Positions 1 to 12,016 of a stretch of DNA of 64,000 nt are shown here, one piece after another. Position numbers and translations under genes: made by a program. The stretch is from Rhipidocladum racemiflorum (taxonomy: Eukaryota; Streptophyta; Magnoliopsida; Poales; Poaceae), in contig CM070592.1 of the NCBI GenBank assembly GCA_036346355.1, positions 38,528,193 through 38,592,192 of the forward strand. Direction: 5' to 3'. The notes beneath the pieces are model-generated. The model ran no database searches. It was not told the DNA's origin and saw only the letters and a list, made by a program, of their open reading frames with translations. Each line of letters opens with the position of its first letter. Position 1 is the first letter of the stretch.

Positions 1-54
1 TCTTACATTTCCTGTTTTCCTCCTTTCTTTTCATTTTTTATACTACAGGGATAT

Positions 55-325
55 AAAAAGCAATTGGTTGGTAAGCTATCTGCAGAAAAAATTCTTTATT
101 ATATTTTGGAAAAAGAAAAAACGTGCTTGTATAAATGGTTTGTGGAAGATCAAGCTACAAGGAAAAAAAGTTCATGCACATGGTTGAGATCGATCCGTCA
201 CAGGAGAATGAATCGAAAGACAATATTCCAGAAGTTATACGGAAAATCCTAAAGCGTATCAGGGATTATATGGTTTTTAATGATAAACAATTGCTATGTT
301 ACTTTACGCACTTGCTTGTGTAATC
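55..325 (+). pseudogene. Unrecognised gene fragment, frameshifted
   Basis: Two overlapping plus frames read like diverged protein-coding sequence: one contains KQLVGKLSAEK and CLYKWFVEDQ, the other continues with MVEIDPSQENES and VIRKILKRIRDYM before a stop near 322. The switch lies near 160-170 in a run of A, which suggests a one-base indel. I do not recognise the family. Because it lies upstream of the BRCT piece inside the same Helitron, it may be a third captured fragment. It could also be chance open sequence. Confidence 0.3.
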
Positions 326-502
326 AACGATATAATAACTCTCTGTATCTTTGTGTTGTGCACATCTTACTACACTTGATTACCAAAACATATAACACTT
401 TTTGTTTATTTGAATTGTATTACCAAAACATATAACTCTCTGTATCAGGGATTATATGGTTTATTTGAATTGTATTCACACCCTTTTCAAAATTGTGCTA
501 GG

Positions 503-2668
503 TGAGAAGTATGAACTTGCTGAAAAAGTGAAGATCAATTGTGTCAATCACCAGTGGTTGGAAGATTGGTATGTGCATTTAACCAGTCTACCTTAAATTT
601 TATTGCAGCATGCCATGATTATTTTAGCTGAAATGTCATATATGTTTTTTCTGCAGCTTAAAGGTATGGGAGATTCTTCCAATTGATAATTATACCAAAA
701 GGTAAGTATACCACCACACATTTTTGCCTTTAATGTTTTTCTCTTTTATCTTTTGGTTGTACATATATTCCAATGGCTCACCCCCGATATCTTGTACATG
801 ATATCCGGTTAATTTTCTCATAGCAATATATGTAATGTACTTCTCAGATACTGAGTCTGGCCATTTATATATTCAGTGGTTGGGAAATAGAGATAATGGA
901 GGCACAAGCTAAGGACTCCGAGGATGAAGCAGAAGATGCTGGTAGAGGCTCATCTCATTGTAGACGCATTGCCTGAAGCACACCTATTAGAGAGACTAGA
1001 ATGAGAATTCATGTTGATTACGATGTCCATGCACTCCATGATCCTACTGTCTCCACTGGCATTACAGAGGTTACTGCAGGAAGACACTTGGGCACTCCAC
1101 AACAGATCAGTAAAGCAGAAAATATAAGCAAAAGTTCACTTGACATCGTAGCTGACATACAAAGCACTCGTAACACAACCAGCGTGGCAATTTCTGCTGA
1201 TCATGATCCCCACAATTCTATCCATCTCCCTATTAACCCCAGTGGCAATGAAGCGGCTCCTGCAGATCAGGGCAGCAGAGACAAAGCAAAAGACAGTGAT
1301 AAAAGGGCACTTAGCACTACAGTTAGCGCCCTTTGTACTCTCAACACAAGTGGGCTCGCAGTTTGTGCTGATCATCATGTACATCAATCAATCATGAAAT
1401 CTGCTATTCCAGTGGACAATATAGAAAGCACTGATGGGAAATATTTGAATAATGCCAACCAGATCAATGTCAACAATGTTCTTTGGTCGACCCCTTCCGA
1501 AGAAAAATGCCCAGAGAAGAAGACACTGCACTCGTTGGATATGAGTGGAAAGGTTTATCAGAAGGATGATGGACCTGGAGCTGATCATGATGCCACAGTT
1601 GATCAATCAAATGTTGAAGAAAATCAAATCGTGTGTGAGGATAATTTAAGATCAGGAGGCAATGCAGCATCAAAGAATACCCAAAAGTTATTTTACTCCA
1701 GAAGTTGCTCTCGGAAATCAGTGCCACTGGAAGCTAATTCAAAATCTGTTCACCAAACAGCGTCTCCCCAAAGTTTTGAGGGAAATACAGCAAGGATGGA
1801 ATTTGATATATCTCCATCAAGGAAGAGTGATCATAAAATTAGTGAGCTCGTTGAAACCCAAAGCCTGAGAGATGAAGGAATAAAACATGTCGATAGACCA
1901 GGCCATGCACTTGCTCAGAGGAAGAACATGCTTCCTTCAGCCAGTCCAAAACTGCCAAAGGGAGGAACAGACTCAGCAACTAGAATTTCAGAGAGCCCTT
2001 TTTCAAGTAGATAAGTTGTATCTGAAGCATCAATGGTTCCGGGTAGCAATTCCACTGAATCTACTAAAGTTGATGGTCATCTAAACAGTAATCCTACTGT
2101 GAATCGTACAGAGAAGCAAAATTTTGGCTCATTTAAAAACAACATGTTGACCTAGAGGAGGACTTCTTTGAAGCTTGTACGGCCTTCTGAAGTAGAAAAT
2201 CTTCCTGAAAATTTTGCTAATGAAAAGAATACGGAGTCACTGAGTAAAGCAAAGGCACTGGCACAGCATGAGGCAGCAGGAGAGAAGGGATGTGCTATAA
2301 GCCCTTCTGTCAATTCTGAAGTTGGAATAGCAAATTCGAGTTTCTCTCTTCAAAATGGGGACACTGAGATGAGTGATGCACCACAGGTTAATAAAATTGA
2401 AGTTGTAGCTCTAAACTCAAAACCTGGCAAGTTAGTTTCTCATACAACCTTGGAAGCAGGCCCTAAAGAGATCCCAGTTAATGCAGTCACTGGTGAATGT
2501 GGAACATTTCCGCAAAAGGTATCAACTTCTAGACTGAGGAATGCTGGTGCCAAGAGGCCTCGGGATGCTGGCAATGAAACACATGCAATATTTGTAGGTA
2601 GTAAAAAAGTCGCAGCTTCTATGTCCAGGCACGATAAAGTTGTTCCCCAAGAAAATGTAGAAGCAACG
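503..2668 (+). pseudogene. BRCT domain protein fragment (At4g02110-like)
   Basis: Recognisable exons are 503-568 (EKYELAEKVKINCVNH, QWLED), 657-701 (LKVWEILPIDNY) and 877 onward (GWEIEIMEAQAKDSEDEAED), joined by canonical GT-AG introns with matching phase. They give the end of a BRCT domain (the W in NHQWLED is the conserved BRCT tryptophan) and then a long low-complexity Ser/Asn/His-rich linker, as in the plant BRCT protein family of At4g02110, a predicted nuclear phosphopeptide-binding protein. Translation is broken: TGA at about 990, TAA at 2012-2014 and TAG near 2152 interrupt a frame that otherwise continues to about 2668. The N-terminal BRCT repeats and the C-terminus are missing. It is best read as a captured, decaying copy rather than the working gene. 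Confidence 0.75.
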
Positions 2669-3290
2669 AGAACCTCCCACCAAATGTCATCAGACAATTG
2701 GCTAAAGAATTGAAGAATCTTTATGAGTCACCTCCAGAAGGGATTAAAGTTATTGTTAATGATGATGACTTTACCACCATTTTTGCTGATATTGAGGGTC
2801 CTGGTAAGATTCTATCGAGATACTTTGTTTTACACCTGCCATTTTTTTGGGCTGTGCACTTCAAAGTTACATGCCTATAGCTATGCTGATCACGCTCTTG
2901 TACTTGATTTGCTTATTGTGGCGTCTTTTCTTATTCCATAAACTTCCAACACATTGTTCGTTTAGAGTTAATTATGAACCTGATGTGTCAAAGTTTCTGT
3001 TTTTTTCCCTATTGCACTACTTTCTAATATTGTATTCTGTAAAATCTGAATCTGGCATGGTGCAGCTGGAACTTCATACGAAAATGGAGTATTCCGAATG
3101 AAGCTATTGTTGTCTGGCGACTTCATCAAATCTGATGGACTAAATAATTAGTTGAAACTTTCAGAATTGTCCGTGCTTCATTGAGTTCTTGAAGTGAATC
3201 CATTAGTTGAAAGTCTTTGGCCTTGTCCTTTTATTTGCAGGATTCTTCTTGACGAAAATTTTTCATCCAAACGTAGCAACTAGACTTGAA
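2669..3290 (+). pseudogene. UBC22: Ubiquitin-conjugating enzyme E2 22 fragment
   Basis: The reading NLPPNVIRQLAKELKNL followed by ESPPEGIKVIVNDDD and FTTIFADIEGP (2669-2803) is the N-terminus of plant UBC22 (E2S-type). A GT-AG intron (2804-3065) leads to GTSYENGVFRMKLLLSGDF (3066-3113), and a third piece (3241-3285) reads GFFLTKIFHPNVAT. In the family the sequence continues to the active-site Cys (NGEICVNTL); here the frame ends in LELYYQISS and a stop, so the catalytic cysteine is absent. The ATG is also lost: GCAACGAGAACC replaces the expected start region. It follows the BRCT piece with no spacer, so the two cargos form a chimeric transcription unit. It cannot encode a working E2. Confidence 0.82.
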
Positions 3291-3955
3291 TTGTATTACC
3301 AAATATCATCGTAGCGTTAGCACGGGCAATATACTAGTCATAGATAGATAGATAGCCTTGTTGTTGTTGTACATTGGAATGATTAGTTGGTTTAGGTATT
3401 TACATGCTGTTAAGCAGTAAAGATGATTAAGTAAAGCTGTGCAGCGAAAAGCTGAATCCTATTTGTTATATGCCAGTGTTGCTGTTAACGTTACAAGATA
3501 TCTCAACAGATTACATTGTTATTATTGTTACTACAAGATATCTCAACAGGAAATCTAATTTATTCTCCCAACATGAAATTTGTTGTGTTTTATATTGCTG
3601 TTGCCTATTGCTATATAGACGAAATGGATTTACTGGGACAACATTTTGCACTATTGATCCTTGAAGCCAGAGGTGACCATAACATAGAAGTGTAGGCGTG
3701 TGTTTCAGTGCCTCAGTTGTGTTTGTTCAATATGGATTCTCTCTTTGTATGATTGATTTCGATGTTTTTTATATAATCTGCTCTATACTTTGCAATTTCA
3801 TGTCATGTACTAATTTATAAGCCATGGCGTTCGACTTCTATCCACGTGAGATGTCGGTTCTAATTAGAAGGTTCCAATAAAACTTCTCGTGTGAAATTGA
3901 CAACCAAGTCACTGTTTTGGGTGCAACAGGTATCGAGGGCAAAATATGGATTTCC

Positions 3956-3983
3956 GAGTAAGATGCCCGTGCGTTGCAACGAA
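3956..3983 (-). mobile_element. Degenerate Helitron 3' terminus
   Basis: On the minus strand this reads CGTTGCAACGCACGGGCAT then CTTACTCG: the same terminus as the Helitron end at 34380-34407, except that the closing CTAG has become CTCG. An old minus-strand Helitron would extend to the right from here. Its other end was not found and no cargo is recognised. Confidence 0.5.
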
Positions 3984-4349
3984 GTATCAAAATAGTGATA
4001 TCATCGTACATGATTCCATGTGTATGCTTGAATATATTGGCATAAAAATAGCTTATACCAAGAAAGAATATAATAATGTTATAATTGCTTACAAAGCATA
4101 AAAAAGAGCGAATAAACAAGAAATTTTATTTCAGCATCATAAAGAAATTGAAAGCTAAATCGCATGGCTGGAAGAAAAGTGTGCTAAATCTCATGGCTAG
4201 AAGAAAAGTGTAATTATAAACTATCCTTGCTTTACCCTGTAACAAAATAAAGAAGACGTGTTTTCCTTATAGCTAGGGGTAAACAATATATGTGGAGTTA
4301 TTGCTTGCATCCAACGCTTGATATGCAAAACCAGAGAACGAAAAATATA

Positions 4350-4541
4350 GAGCTCTTTTACGGTGGATTAAATTGAATATGAATCGTTCATTCTTTTCGA
4401 TCTAATGGATCAAATTAACTAGAGTTTAATTATACTACATCTGGTAGTAGAGTAGTAGAAATACTCTTAACAAATCAACGGTTAGATGTGATTTCTACTA
4501 CACATTTTATACTACAAGTATAATCCATCGTAAAATTTCTC
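4350..4541. mobile_element. MITE with 8-bp target duplication
   Basis: A 192-bp segment has inverted ends (GAGCTCTTTTACGGTGGATTA on the left, GAGAAATTTTACGATGGATTA on the right as reverse complement) and is flanked by AAAATATA on both sides. GAG-type ends with an 8-9 bp duplication suggest a Mutator- or hAT-derived MITE. There is no coding capacity. Confidence 0.65.
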
Positions 4542-5549
4542 AAAATATAACATGCTTCTTCCTTGTCCAAACACAAATCCAGTAGGCAGAACCGCAGAGG
4601 TGTCGACTATAGAATAGATTGATACTATAATTTTGAAGAATGGTTCTTTCGTCAGCAAAATTGGAGTGCTTATCAACGCTTGATATTGAATTTCTTGTAT
4701 CCAGAGCTAAGACCACCCTACAAAGAAAATAACGAGGGTAAAGAATAGACTATTGTGTTCATCCCAAGATCCCAAACTATATAATGATGTCAACTCAACG
4801 TAAGCTTATCTGATAGAGTCATGTCCCTATCATTTACACGCCAGACCTGACACCAAATGTAGAGAAAAAAACACCAATCAAAGTTTGGCCATTTTAACTT
4901 GTATATGGAAGCCCAAAAATTAAGCATACAAAGCGCAAAGCACACCATGCATTTGCCTTGTGCATATTTTCGAAAGAGAATTTTGAGCTATCTAGTTCGT
5001 GCGCAATTATGCATGTGTGTGATTTCTTCTTTCCAAAAGCCTCCATTTGCAATATAATCTGGAGCTAATAATTGAACAACATAAGCAAGGTTTGGAACTT
5101 GCCTAATTCAGCAAAACCGAAGTTGTGCTGAACACAAGATGAAATTTGATACTCCTGCGGCAAATTTTTGATGCCTGAATACCAAACCGGATTATCCAAT
5201 TAGCGATGTTCACTAAAGATTGTTCTTAAGGAACTAGGGCATACGAAGATTAAGTCATGGTCCTAGCCTAACACCCATTGGTCAACCTGAAAGGTTTCCC
5301 TAACCGTTAGAGCTGTAATTATTTTTGGAAATACGAGTTGAAAACCATTTGAATAAATACATTGTATTTTATTTTTCTAGCATTTGTTATTAGTTAGAAA
5401 AATAGTTCATAATATTTAATCAAGTTTAATTTATTTTCTAGAATAAATAAGCTCATGAGGTGTCACGTTGCATTTTCTTAGATACCACTTCTCCTTCATG
5501 TATGTATGTTGTCGGGATCGGATTTACAAATCCAAAGCCTTCTGTGTAT

Positions 5550-8260
5550 ACCGCATTAGTTCAGGATCACGCTAGTGCACACAGTGGCAACAAAGTTAAA
5601 ATATCATTCCATTCATCGAATTAACTGAGAAAGTAACGAACGATAACAACGGACCTTATGGCTAAAGTTTACACTACTGTGCCTTAAGGGTTTAAGAAAC
5701 AAATAAACTCTTGCAGCGGAAATAAAAATAACTTGAGCCTTACGGCATGCCACAGGCAATCGTATGGGGAAACATCATTCTAGTTCTCGTAGTCTTCATA
5801 GTACTCCTCCTTATAGAACTCAGTATTTCCCTGTTCTTCCTCAGCAATTGATCAACAAAGACATAAAGCCGTGAGTACAAAAAGTACTCATCAAGCCGTA
5901 TGGAATGATGCAAATAATGTACGGCTTAACAAATAATAGTCATATGGTTATTTTGCAGAAAGCAATAACTTGAATGTAAAAACAATAAATAGATTCAAAG
6001 CATAATTGAGAAAAGATAATAAATAACTGGTAAACCAATAGTAGACAATAACAAAAGATTTGTGAGACATCACCCATCTCCATCTGAAACTATCATCAAC
6101 CACTAAACTCAACAGTACTAATATTTTGACATTGAAAACAACAGTGAACTCTCTGTTCACTTCCAATAATTCCACATTCCCACATTTTGTGAAAACACTA
6201 TACCACGTGTGAAATCCCCAGGCACGTCCATGACCGCGGACACAGCTAATCGATTAGTTTTAAACACTCTAAAGAGGTTGTACAGCTTTACCCACAAGAC
6301 ACGATCGTCTCCTAGTGCCACGCGATTATCACACTTCCAAATGAATGGTCGAATTGGCTATTTGCAATAAAGCAGCATTCACAAATAACTTAACAGATTG
6401 TAAAGCGGTAAAACAAATAACAACAGTAATAAATTTCACAATTATTCCACAAGTAATCCATCCCACATCCTTAACCAGTTATCACTTTTCAACAGGTAAC
6501 CTGCCTTCAAGCCCCAAGTTTATTTTGTAAAAGTTTAACCCTTAACTGTAATCCCCGAGCATTGTCCAATACCTCGGACACGGCTATTCGAATAGTTTTG
6601 ACACCCTACAGAGGTTATACACTTTACCCACAAGATACAATCAAACATCACCAAGGTGAGTGACCATAAAAAAGCCCTTACAATGCTCCTTCTAGACCCA
6701 GTACTGCCCGCTGAGGTTTCAACACTGAAGGGACTGGTTACCACACTCAGCCCCCCCTCCTATGCCATATGAGTCCACCCGTACACCTGGGTCTCACACC
6801 ACCACGACAGTACCGAAATCTAGACATCACAAATTATTCAGCTAGGTATGTCCCATTCTAGACTTGTGGTTGTATGTTTGGCCCAGTTCAAATTCTTGCA
6901 AGGTTAAGTCCTTAATTGATCAAGGCAAGACTTTCATAAAAACCACAAATACCATTGATCCATATCACCACTTTCCTTCATTCAAAACAAAAATGAGACC
7001 GCCCAAGTGCCACACTGGCCCACCATAAATATTCTTATCACTTGCCTCAGTCTAAATTATTTTATCAACTCAGTTGATTACCATGCACCACGTGCCATCA
7101 ACGTCATCAACAACACATGTCACATCTTTCATAAACATGTTCCATATCTCATTAAGTCAAGATTAACATTTAATATTCCAAAATGAGGTCATTGACACGT
7201 TGCAGGGCAAAGCTTACTACATACGATCTATTAACCCACGTTGGCAAATACAATAGGATCCAACTATTATTCCACAACCTAGGGTGACAAATGATTCATG
7301 CATACAATTATTAAAAACAAGGTGGCATACATCAAAGTCGCATATCTATTTCCCAAAATTAATTGAAATCGTTTTAATTAAACTAGCATGCAATAATTTA
7401 AATCAACGTAGTTTTTAAAAGTGGGATCAACATGATCAAAGTATAACTTGCCTAGCTGTTGCAATTTTTACTGTTCTTTACTCTTTATCTTTGATTCTTG
7501 GTCCTCAATCTTCAATCTCCACTTTCTTTATCCTTAGCTCATTCAAACGACTTCCGGATGACACGTCTAACGATTAAAGAAGAAGCAAATACAAACCAAC
7601 TCAAAAGATACATCGAATAAAATCCAAATTGAGAACGGATAGTATTGGGTCACAATGGGTTAGATGAATTTAGGAACTTGAATGGATTAGATCGAAGATT
7701 AGACAAAAGAGAACGAGCTTTCAAAAAATACACCAAAAAGGGAAAGACTAATAGCTGAGAAAGAAAGAATAATGTTCTAAAGAATATTTCTTCTGAAGTT
7801 ATTATCTTGATTGGACACTCTCGATCTATAGACCGGGTCCATAAATATATGTTAGTTCACAATGAACTAAGCTAATGCTCAATGTTGACTTTTATTGACT
7901 GAATAGATACACAGTCAATCAAAAGAAAGATAGACTGATAAATAGATATATGGGCACAAGGATATGACATATGGCCAATGGTCTATTGACCAAGTCCATG
8001 AATGATTTTTAGGTTAATGGCAGATTAGATTTTCAGAAATAAAACATGGACAAGTGGGTCGACAACCACTGCGATTTGATCTGGGGTTCAGTCATACATC
8101 GATGGAGAGGCTTGATGATGATAAGGCAGTGATGATATGATTACTAGGTAGCGATGCCGATTTGGAATGAAATAGAGCACAAATATTTTTACTACGGTTG
8201 AAGCAACGAGAAAGATCACAATGACAGCAACACGGCTCACGATGAATTCGGTTCATCAAT
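5550..8260. repeat. Large dispersed repeat, copy 1 (LTR-like)
   Basis: Blocks here recur at 52990-54420 and more weakly at 19560-20900. The best shared block is 6536-6743 against 53508-53704 (the stretch with CCACAAGATACAATCAAAC and CCAGTACTGC), about 85-90% identical by eye. A GTGAGTAC-AAAA-AGTACTC motif at about 5870 is conserved in all three copies. No pol frame is present. The copy at 51802 has TGTAACA/TGTTACA ends, so this is probably a degraded LTR of a Ty3/Gypsy family. Edges are approximate. Confidence 0.6.
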
Positions 8261-8490
8261 CCAGTCTTAGGTTATGGTTTTGGTTTGGCTTTGTAGATGA
8301 TATGAAGATGAGGTTAGGTGCACATGTGATGGGATTAGGTTACAACATGGCAATAAAGAAGGTAATGATATTGCCCTAGGGCTTTTGCTTGTATGCGCGC
8401 ATGCGATGACAGCGAAACGATGAGAGCAAAGCGATGACAGCGAAGCTTTGACAGGACACTCATGAAATAACAAGGTGTCGATCATCGGTG

Positions 8491-9370
8491 CTATGAAATA
8501 AGAAAGGCTTCATCCCAGAATTTAAGTGGCATAGATGCATTAGAGAGTAAGGACAAGCCAACTTTGACTATGTGTCTGTACTTGCGTTCAGCAGCACCAT
8601 TCTGCTGATGCGCATGAGGACAGGAGACTAGATGGGAAATACCCACTTTCGTGAAGAAAGAGTGGAGTTTTTCATACTCACCACCCCAATCTGTTTGCAT
8701 GGCAATGATTTTTCGATTAAAAAAGCACTCAACAAGGCTTTGGAATTCATGGAATTTTTCGAGCACTTCAGATTTATAGCGAAGCAAATAAATCCAAGTA
8801 AACTTACTGAAGTTGTCTATAAAACTCACGTAGTATTTTCTCCTTCCAACAGACTTAGGAGTAGGACCCCAAACATCCGAAAAGATTAACTCTAAAGGTG
8901 ACTTAGACACACTAGACGACTTTGGATAAGGTAGTTGATGACTTTTGGCTTGCTGACAAGCATCACACACAGACTCTTGCTTAACATCTCTAGAACATGG
9001 AAGATTATTATCACTAATGACTCGATAAACAATGGGAAAGGCTGGATGACCCAATTTGGTATGCAATATAGTGGGCATCTGTTTGATGATGCTCAAGGCT
9101 TCTCTGTTCGATTGAGGAAGAGGATAGAGACCACCCTCACATTTGCCTTCCAACAGTGTCCTCTTGGTTGCTCGATCCTTAATAAAGAAAACATTGGGAT
9201 GAAATTCAAGGAAAGCATGATTATTAACGGCAAGGCGATGAACTGACACTAGATTTTTCTTGGCTTTAGGAACGTGAAGGACATTATTGAGTTGAAGATT
9301 ACGAATAGGGGTACGAACAATAGCATGACTAATATTATTAATGTTCATACCTGTGCCACTTGCCGTGCGT
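8491..9370 (-). pseudogene. Copia pol fragment: GAG-pre-integrase and integrase core
   Basis: The minus strand has about 290 open codons reading IRTASGTGMNINN, NVLHVPKAKKNLVSVHRL, the integrase zinc finger (KLGHP then CDACQQAK), FSDVWGP, FIDNFSKFTWIYLL, QTDWGGEY and HQQNGAAERK, ending at FWDEAF. These are the Copia GAG-pre-integrase and integrase core, with the first two catalytic acidic residues visible. The upstream protease lies at 14398-14560: the younger Copia at 9376-14392 landed between them. Reverse transcriptase, RNase H and both LTRs of this older element are absent, so it was already a fragment. Confidence 0.85.
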
Positions 9371-9375
9371 ATCTG

Positions 9376-9579
9376 CGTTAAAGATAACTCTATCTGGTTG
9401 TTGCTGTAGCGCGTAAGGCTATTGTCTTCTATCTGAAAGTTGTTAGTATTATCTGAGACTCTATCTGTTAAAGATATTGGAGTCTGTTGTAGAGTCCGTT
9501 GTAATCTGTAAACAAACTTTGTTCTATAAATACGACTGAACCCTCCTGTGGGATTGTGCGGCAAATCCTAAGTTTTTCA
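9376..9579 (+). repeat. 5' LTR of nested Copia element
   Basis: The 204 bp should begin TGTTAAAG but here begin CGTTAAAG, and they end in TTTTTCA. A TATAAATA box lies at 9525-9532. It is near-identical to 14189-14392. Confidence 0.95.
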
Positions 9580-9591
9580 TGGTATCAGAGC
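9580..9591 (+). other. Primer-binding site, initiator-Met tRNA type
   Basis: TGGTATCAGAGC follows the 5' LTR directly, the standard Copia minus-strand primer site complementary to the 3' end of initiator methionine tRNA. An ATG (9579-9581) overlaps the LTR/PBS junction. Confidence 0.93.
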
Positions 9592-9605
9592 CTAGCGTGA
9601 GCACC

Positions 9606-10782
9606 ATGACAAACACCTCAAGTTCATCAAACTCCAATTCCACCATGTCCACACAATCTGCCAATCCTTCAGTTTTTGCTCCACCATCCTTTAGACACTT
9701 CATTACCGTCAAACTCAATCTAGAAAACCATGTCCTCTGGAAGGCGCAGATCATTCCATATTTGCGAAGCCAGAACTTAATCGGCTATGTTGATGGATCA
9801 ACAAAAGAGCCGTCTCAGTTCATCTCTGAAGTTGTCGAAGGAGAAACTCGACAAATTCAGAACCCTGCGCACCTGACTTGGTTTCAGCAGGACCAACTAG
9901 TGCTAAGCGCACTGCTCTCATCCTTGACCGAAGAAATACTTCGTCAAGTGCTCTTCCTCAGCCGTGTGGGCAGCATTGGAAGCAATGTTTGCCTCACAAA
10001 CCAGAGGAAGAACGATGCAACTCAGGATTCAATTAGCGAATCTGAAGAATAAGAGCATGACAATCACTGCCTACTTTCAGAAGGTAAAGAGGCTCAGTGA
10101 TCAACTTGCAGCTGCAGGGCGACCAATGCATGAGGAAGAGATTGTATCCTACATGCTTGCTGGACTAGGACCCGAATATGATTCTGTAGTTACATCTATC
10201 TCAACTCGGTCAGAACCGATTGGGGTAAATGAACTATATGCTCATCTTATTAACTATGAACTGAGACAAGAGCGCAATGAAGTGGGACAACAAATTACTT
10301 CTTCTGCAAATAATGTAGTACGCCAAGACAACCATGGAGAAGGTGGACATGGTTTTCATAAACAAGGGCATGGTGGCCAAGGCCGTAATTTCAGAGGAAG
10401 ATACAATCAAGGAGGATCACGTCCAATATGTCAGGTCTGTGGAAAACCTGGACATGAAGCCCTGAAGTGCTATCACCGATTCAATCATTCATACCAAGCT
10501 GAAGATCAAAACAGGACTGCTTCAGCTGCTGCTGCATCGTACAAGATTGATCAAAATTGGTATGTTGACTCTGGTGCAACAGATCACATAACAAGTGATC
10601 TAGATCGACTGACTGTTAAGGAACGCTACCAAAGGGGAGATCAAGTGCAAGTGGCAAATGGCTCAGGTCTGTCCATCTCTCACATTGGTCATTCATTTAT
10701 TGCTGGTGAATCTAGTTCCCCTTTACATCTGAGAAATATCCTTCATGGTCCAAAGATTAGCAAACATTTGCTTTCAGTTTAG
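9606..10782 (+). pseudogene. Copia gag and protease, broken
   Basis: Gag starts MTNTSSSSNS and contains the UBN2-type core (NHVLWKAQIIPYL, then AVWAALEAMFAS, YMLAGLGPEYD). A one-base shift near 9940-9950 separates the N-terminal part from the rest. The zinc knuckle CQVCGKPGHEALKC (CX2CX4HX4C) lies at about 10432-10473, and the retropepsin motif WYVDSGATDHI, with its catalytic Asp, at about 10558. The frame stops with TAG at 10780-10782 inside what should be the link to the GAG-pre-integrase domain (HLLSV, then RFTSDNN after the stop). In an active Copia this would be one polyprotein making virus-like particles in the cytoplasm. Confidence 0.9.
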
Positions 10783-12010
10783 AGATTTACCTCTGACAAT
10801 AATGTTCTATTTGAATTTCATCCCACATATTTCCTTATTAAGGATCATGCAACTAGGAAGGTGTTGCTGCACGGCAAGACTAAGGGAGGCCTCTATCCTA
10901 TACCTCATACACAGAAGTCGGTTTCCTCTGCAAACAGAATAACCAGGGAGCAGTGGCATATGAGGCTTGGGCATCCTGCACCTGCAACTATCCATAGCAT
11001 TTTGAAGTCCACTAGTCTAGGAAGTCTAGATCAAAATAAAGAGTCCTTTGTTTGTGAAGCATGTCAACAAGCAAAGATTCATCAGTTACCTTACTCAAGG
11101 TCGAGTCGAGTCTCATCTAGTCCTCTTGAACTTATCCATACAGATGTATGGGGTCCAACAAAGATGTCTGTTGGAGGTTTTCAATACTATGTCAGTTTCA
11201 TTGATGACTATAGTCGTTATACATGGATTTATCTCCTGAAAAATAAATCCGAAGTTGAATGTGCTTTTCTCCAATTCCAGTCTTATGCAGAAAGGCTTCT
11301 AAATAATAAAATTCCAGTCTGACGGAGGAGGAGAGTACATTAAGCTGCGAAAACACTTCAGTCAAAATGGAATTGTTCATCGTATTTCTTGTCCACATAC
11401 TCAACAACAAAATGGTGTTGCAGAAAGAAAGCATCGGCATCTTGTTGACACAGGCTTGGCCTTGCTTGCTCAGTCTTCTATGCCCATCCGGTTTTGGGAT
11501 GAAACATTTCTGACATCTTGCCATCTCATTAACAGATTGCCCAGTCGAGTAATAGATAATCTTACACCTTTTCAGAGGTTGTTCCAAACTGCTCCTGACT
11601 ATTCCCAACATCGCATTTTTGGCTGTCGTTGCTTCTCAAATCTAAGAGCCTACAATACACAAAAGTTGGCTTTTAGGTCAAAACAATGTGTGTTTCTTGG
11701 GTATAGTCCAAATTATGAAGGATATAAATGTTTTGATAAGTCTAGTGGATGAGTTTATCTTTCCCGTGATGTGGTCTTTGATGAGACAAAGTTTCCTTTT
11801 GCTTCAGAGTCAAGTTCTGAACAAACTCACAATTACTCTGAATTCACAGTCCTTGCTCCCATTCAGCTGCTTCCTTCTAATTCTTCACAAGAATCATCAG
11901 CAATACTTGATAACCAAGAGAGATGTGGAACAGCTAGCCCTCGTGCTACTGAACTTGTTTCTGAGTCTGTTGCTGCAGGACATACTGAAGAAGGAAACAG
12001 TGAATCTGTT
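10783..12010 (+). pseudogene. Copia GAG-pre-integrase and integrase, broken
   Basis: This continues from the stop at 10782. MRLGHPAP and CEACQQAK form the HHCC finger, HTDVWGP and SDGGGEY carry the first two catalytic Asp residues, and NGVAERKHRH follows with the Glu. There is a small deletion and frameshift at about 11315-11322 (NNKI to QSDGGG) and a TGA at 11749-11751 (KSSG then VYLSRDV). The C-terminal linker runs to about 12010, where foreign sequence begins. Integrase would join cDNA to the host chromosome; this copy cannot make it in one piece. Confidence 0.88.
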
Positions 12011-12016
12011 GATTTA

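Larger units (their letters stand above)
1..3337 (+). mobile_element. Helitron, 3' portion, with captured gene fragments
   Basis: The right end at 3310-3337 reads TCGTAGCG then GCACGGGCA and ends in CTAG followed by T. This fits the grass Helitron 3' terminus (CGT, then GCACGGGCA, four to five bases, CTAG, inserted before a host T). The body holds broken pieces of at least two unrelated host genes in the same orientation with introns kept, the usual signature of Helitron transduplication. I found no TCTNTAYTA-type 5' terminus inside the window, so the element probably starts to the left. No Rep/helicase coding is visible, so this is a non-autonomous copy. Terminus and cargo are seen; the class call is inference from both. 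Confidence 0.65.
3338..5500. other. Intergenic stretch, little recognisable
   Basis: AT-rich sequence without a convincing gene. It contains the damaged Helitron end and the MITE listed separately, and a short GATA microsatellite near 3340-3352. Small open frames here look like chance. Confidence 0.5.
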
